Below, piece after piece: positions 61,195-64,000 of a stretch of 64,000 nt of DNA. The position numbers were made by a program, and so were the translations under genes. Source of the DNA: an uncultured Aquimarina sp. (lineage in GTDB: Bacteria > Bacteroidota > Bacteroidia > Flavobacteriales > Flavobacteriaceae). The DNA is taken from the NCBI GenBank assembly GCA_947501475.1, contig CANMWA010000003.1, positions 124,001-188,000 on the forward strand, in the 5' to 3' direction. The notes under the pieces are model-generated. The model ran no database searches. It saw only the letters and a program-made list of their open reading frames with translations, and was not told where the DNA came from. Within the stretch, counting starts at the first letter, position 1; every line of letters begins with the position of its first letter.

Positions 61195-61893
61195 ATGAGC
61201 GTACATATCGCAGCACAACAAGGAGACATTGCAGAAACCGTTCTATTACCCGGAGATCCTATGCGCGCCAAATGGATTGCCGAAACTTTTTTTGAAAACC
61301 CTGTTTGTTATAATAAAATTAGAGGAATGTATGGCTATACAGGTATGTATAAAGGCAAACGTGTTTCGGTGCAAGGCACCGGAATGGGAATTCCATCTAC
61401 TTTAATATACTGTCATGAACTGATCAATGATTATAAAGTAAAAAATCTAATTCGAGTAGGTTCTGCCGGATCCTATCAAAAAGATATCCATCTAAGAGAT
61501 ATTGTGATTGCAATGTCGGCATCGGCAACTTCGGGGATTAATAATGCTAGGTTTGTTAATGCTGATTATTCTCCTACAGCAAATTTTGAATTGTTTTTAA
61601 AAGCAGTAGAATACGCAAAAGAGCATCATATTTCCATAAAAGCCGGTAATGTATTATCATCTGATGAATTTTATGACGATGATCCTAGTTCTTATAAACA
61701 TTGGGCAGATTTTGGTGTGTTATGTGTAGAAATGGAAGCAGCAGGGTTATATACGATTGCCGCCAAGTTTAATGTAAAAGCACTAACGATCTTAACGATA
61801 TCTGATTCTCTGATTACCGGAGAAAGAACATCTTCTACAGAAAGAGAAACTACATTTGGCAAAATGATTGAAATTGCATTGGCTACATTATAA
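61195..61893 (+). CDS. deoD: Purine nucleoside phosphorylase, DeoD type
   Basis: 232 residues. PGDPMRAKWIAETF (phosphate site), VGSAGSYQKDI, SSDEFYDDDPS and VEMEAAGLYTIA (sugar/base site), as in hexameric DeoD. Releases purine base and (deoxy)ribose 1-phosphate; with deoC it salvages nucleosides. Confidence 0.94.
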   Translation: MSVHIAAQQGDIAETVLLPGDPMRAKWIAETFFENPVCYNKIRGMYGYTGMYKGKRVSVQGTGMGIPSTLIYCHELINDYKVKNLIRVGSAGSYQKDIHLRDIVIAMSASATSGINNARFVNADYSPTANFELFLKAVEYAKEHHISIKAGNVLSSDEFYDDDPSSYKHWADFGVLCVEMEAAGLYTIAAKFNVKALTILTISDSLITGERTSSTERETTFGKMIEIALATL

Positions 61894-61978
61894 CCAAAGT
61901 TCGCTGTAAGAAAAATTTATGTCAGTCTGAGTGATTTTTTAATCAATTCCTTACATCGAACTCCGGTTTATAAAATCC

Positions 61979-62818
61979 TTATATTTTGAAGGTAATCACA
62001 GGTCTAATAGCGTGATTAGCAATATCCTCACCAATGCTTCCGCTAAAGAAATGTGCTAATCCCCTGCGACCATGGGTCGGGATGGCAATTACATCGGCAT
62101 TGATTTTATTACTATAATTAAATACTCCACTTTCTACAGTATAATCATTATAGAATTCAACTTTATCATACATTTCCAGCTTACCAGCATCTGCTTTAAA
62201 CAAAAATTCTTTTACTCTATCCTCTATCTGATTAGAGCTTCTAAACTGATCTCCTGGTAAATTTACATAGAGTAAATGTATATTACTCCCCATGGTTTCA
62301 AACAATCTTATTGCATTATGATAAGAGCGTAAGTTTTCTATCTTGAAGTCACAAGCAAATACAACTTCTTTCATTTTAAAATCTTCGTGCGGGGTTTTGA
62401 TTATCAATACCGGAATATCAGAAGTACGCACCACTTTTTCGGTATTTGAACCAATAAAAACCTCTTCTCGCAATCCGCTCACCCCATGAGACCCCATTAC
62501 AATAAGATCAACATCATTTTCATGAGCCACTTCATTAACTTCACTAAAGATCTTATAATTTTGTACAGTCTCGGTTACTTTAACCTCTTTAAGGTATTCT
62601 TTATCCAAAAAGGTATCAAATCGTTTTTCTGCAAGCTTCATATAATACATAGCTTCGGCTACCTCCTGACCTTCATTTTTGGTCAATACAGCTTCAGATA
62701 TTCCGAGCATATGTAATACTATAATCTCTGCACTTTGCTGTTTTGCAATTGTTGCTGCTACTTGCAAAGCATATTCTGAGTATTCAGAAAAATCGACGGG
62801 TACAAGTATTTTTTTCAT
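61979..62818 (-). CDS. Universal stress protein, two-domain
   Basis: 279 residues from ATG 62818 (MKKILVPVDFSEYSEYALQ). The frame runs to 62878, but that start would lie upstream of the -7 box. ATP-loop GSHGVSGLREEVFIGSN in domain one; domain two ends in PTHGRRGLAHFFSGSIGEDI, which keeps a better ATP-like pattern than the other copies. Convergent with deoD. Confidence 0.92.
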   Translation of the reverse strand: MKKILVPVDFSEYSEYALQVAATIAKQQSAEIIVLHMLGISEAVLTKNEGQEVAEAMYYMKLAEKRFDTFLDKEYLKEVKVTETVQNYKIFSEVNEVAHENDVDLIVMGSHGVSGLREEVFIGSNTEKVVRTSDIPVLIIKTPHEDFKMKEVVFACDFKIENLRSYHNAIRLFETMGSNIHLLYVNLPGDQFRSSNQIEDRVKEFLFKADAGKLEMYDKVEFYNDYTVESGVFNYSNKINADVIAIPTHGRRGLAHFFSGSIGEDIANHAIRPVITFKI

Positions 62819-62853
62819 CTGTTTGTTTTTAATGTTTCCTGCTTTTACAGGAT

Positions 62854-62896
62854 TAAAATTAGATGATGTGAGGATCAAATAATATGATATTTATCA
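62854..62896 (-). promoter_or_regulatory. TGAY-N4-RTCA promoter of the stress-protein gene at 61979
   Basis: Palindrome TGATATTTATCA at 62885-62896; minus-strand -7 box TAATTTTA at 62861-62854, 29.5 nt from the centre. In the plus direction a TATCTTTC lies two bases off, so shared use with the acylphosphatase gene is possible but weaker. Confidence 0.7.
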
Positions 62897-62958
62897 TACA
62901 AAAGATTCATAAAATTTATGCTATCTTTCTACTTCATTACATATATCATTATACAAGA

Positions 62959-63231
62959 ATGCTGAAACATTATAATATCACAGTTACTGGTAAAGTGCAA
63001 GGGGTTTGGTATCGAAAAAGCACTTGGATTAAAGCTGAGGAACTTCGAATTAAGGGATATGTAATGAATCTACCCAATGGGAGCGTGTATATTGAAGCCG
63101 AAGGAGATCAAAATCAACTTCAAAACTTACTCAAATGGTGTTCTGAAGGTCCAGAATATGCTATTGTTGACCATATTTCTTTTAAAGAAAGTAATATGCA
63201 GTTTTTTGAGCATTTTATGATCTTGCGTTAG
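62959..63231 (+). CDS. acyP: Acylphosphatase
   Basis: 90 residues from ATG 62959 (MLKHYNITVTGKVQGVWYRKST); the frame opens 25 codons earlier with a stretch that does not resemble the family. Catalytic Arg in VQGVWYR and Asn in YVMNLPNGSV are present. Cleaves acyl phosphates in the cytoplasm. Confidence 0.9.
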   Translation: MLKHYNITVTGKVQGVWYRKSTWIKAEELRIKGYVMNLPNGSVYIEAEGDQNQLQNLLKWCSEGPEYAIVDHISFKESNMQFFEHFMILR

Positions 63232-63497
63232 ATTTTTGTTATTAAAATGTGTGCTTATTTGACATCTGCAGAGGATGCCCCATGCGACTGTTAGAAGATA
63301 TTTTTTGATTGCATGTGCTCATTTAAAAAAACTCTTACTATCTAGGGTCATTAGGATTTGTAATTAGAATTGTTGATTTTTGAAATACAAGCTGTAAATA
63401 TGTTATATGTTTACAAGCATTTATAAATAAGTACAAACGGTAATAAAAGGACATATGTTCTTTATACGGTTGTTGTAATGCATTAAAAACAACAGAT

Positions 63498-64000
63498 ATG
63501 ATAAAAGTACTAAGAGATACTATTTTAAAAACATATTGGATTAATTCTAAAATCAACAATGGAAAAAAATTATATTTTAATAATATTTTCTTTCCTTCAT
63601 TTTTAGAAAGCGTCAACAATCATTTTATCATATCGGAACATTACGAATTAAGAGATGCTTTTTTAAATTCTCCTGTAAAAGGGTTAATTAATTCTATTTT
63701 TAATCCAAATAAAGCTTTTTTCAATGCTTTAGATTTGTCTGTAGCTATAAATGTATCAATTAACGGTTTTTGTAATGAAAAATATGTCAATAATGATGTA
63801 ATTGTTAACTCTGCAAATTACATATGTGAGTTATTAAAAAAACAGATGTATGAAGACAAAATTATTCGAGAGTTATTAAAAGAATTAGATAAAGATTTAA
63901 AAAGTTTTGATTTTCACATAGAGCGAGAAAAAATTGAGAATATTCTTAATGACAAAATTAAAATATTCAAAACATATTTTGGTCGCTTTAAAAATGAAAA
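63498..64000 (+). CDS. Unrecognised protein, N-terminal part (cut by window edge)
   Basis: The frame is open from ATG 63498 to the last base (167 codons), with no stop, so the gene continues beyond the window. Asn/Lys/Phe-rich, no signal peptide, a short hydrophobic run early (NNIFFPSFLE), then helical charged sequence. No family recognised. The 266 bp in front contain an imperfect inverted repeat TGTAAAT...GTTTACA (63393-63415) and nothing else clear. Confidence 0.6.
   Translation, partial: MIKVLRDTILKTYWINSKINNGKKLYFNNIFFPSFLESVNNHFIISEHYELRDAFLNSPVKGLINSIFNPNKAFFNALDLSVAINVSINGFCNEKYVNNDVIVNSANYICELLKKQMYEDKIIRELLKELDKDLKSFDFHIEREKIENILNDKIKIFKTYFGRFKNE

Noticed and set aside
1..64000. 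rRNA, tRNA genes, CRISPR array, complete insertion sequence or prophage
   Set aside because: None could be recognised by eye; the short palindromes are not evenly spaced like CRISPR repeats, and no transposase or integrase frame is present.

Overview
The window is a 64 kb piece of an AT-rich genome that looks like a marine member of the Flavobacteriaceae (Bacteroidota). The organism call is inference. It rests on the Bacteroidota -7 promoter element TAnnTTTG, the fused CcoN-CcoO oxidase subunit, the fused MoaC-MoaB protein, RHS/YD proteins of the flavobacterial type, lipoproteins with short lipoboxes, and two-domain universal stress proteins. No rRNA, tRNA or CRISPR array was seen.

Layout. 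Positions 1-10.2 kb hold a surface and accessory region: the end of one YD/RHS protein, a complete RHS protein with calcium-binding-type repeats, two lipoproteins (one cadherin-like, one a leucine-rich-repeat esterase), a 58-residue double-glycine peptide that looks like a bacteriocin precursor, and a decayed second copy of it. Positions 10.3-16.9 kb hold molybdenum cofactor synthesis (moeA, a ModE-like regulator, mobA, moaD, moeB, moaE, moaCB, moaA), interrupted by a small GIY-YIG nuclease gene flanked by inverted 26-bp palindromic repeats. Positions 16.9-20.7 kb hold an operon of a stress protein, cardiolipin synthase, a patatin lipase and a Crp-type regulator. Positions 20.9-25.9 kb hold a sulfur module (TauE exporter, persulfide-dioxygenase-like hydrolase with rhodanese domains, split YeeE/YedE transporter) plus an unrecognised 374-residue protein. 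Positions 25.9-35.9 kb, on the minus strand, hold a stress island: Hsp20, two related coiled-coil proteins, a beta-CASP hydrolase, an ATP-cone endonuclease-like protein, a small protein with a possible eRF1-like start, and five tandem universal stress proteins. Positions 36.0-53.8 kb hold a respiratory island: a CcoI-type copper ATPase, a divergent PdxH, a periplasmic nitrate reductase cluster with an NrfD-type quinol module, and the cbb3 oxidase cluster. Positions 53.9-64 kb hold HemN, another stress protein, a PAS histidine kinase with a response regulator fused to a Crp-type DNA-binding module, TerB-like and lipoprotein genes, thioredoxin, deoC, deoD, a further stress protein, acylphosphatase and a truncated open frame.

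How it fits together. Fourteen promoters share one architecture: a palindrome TGAY-N4-RTCA (one copy imperfect) whose centre lies exactly 29.5 nt upstream of the first base of a TAnnTTTG-like -7 box. They precede the modE-moco operon, seven of the eight stress-protein genes directly or as head of an operon, hsp20, a coiled-coil gene, ccoI, the nitrate reductase cluster, ccoS-ccoNOQP, a terB-like gene and a lipoprotein. This looks like one low-oxygen or redox regulon of the Crp/Fnr type. The REC-cNMP-HTH regulator at 56.3 kb is a candidate regulator. A second, different palindrome, TGTAACNNNTGTTACTG, sits at the same distance from the -7 box in front of tauE, the persulfide dioxygenase and yeeE, and probably belongs to the Crp-type regulator at 20.0 kb. 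These promoter positions also correct several start codons.
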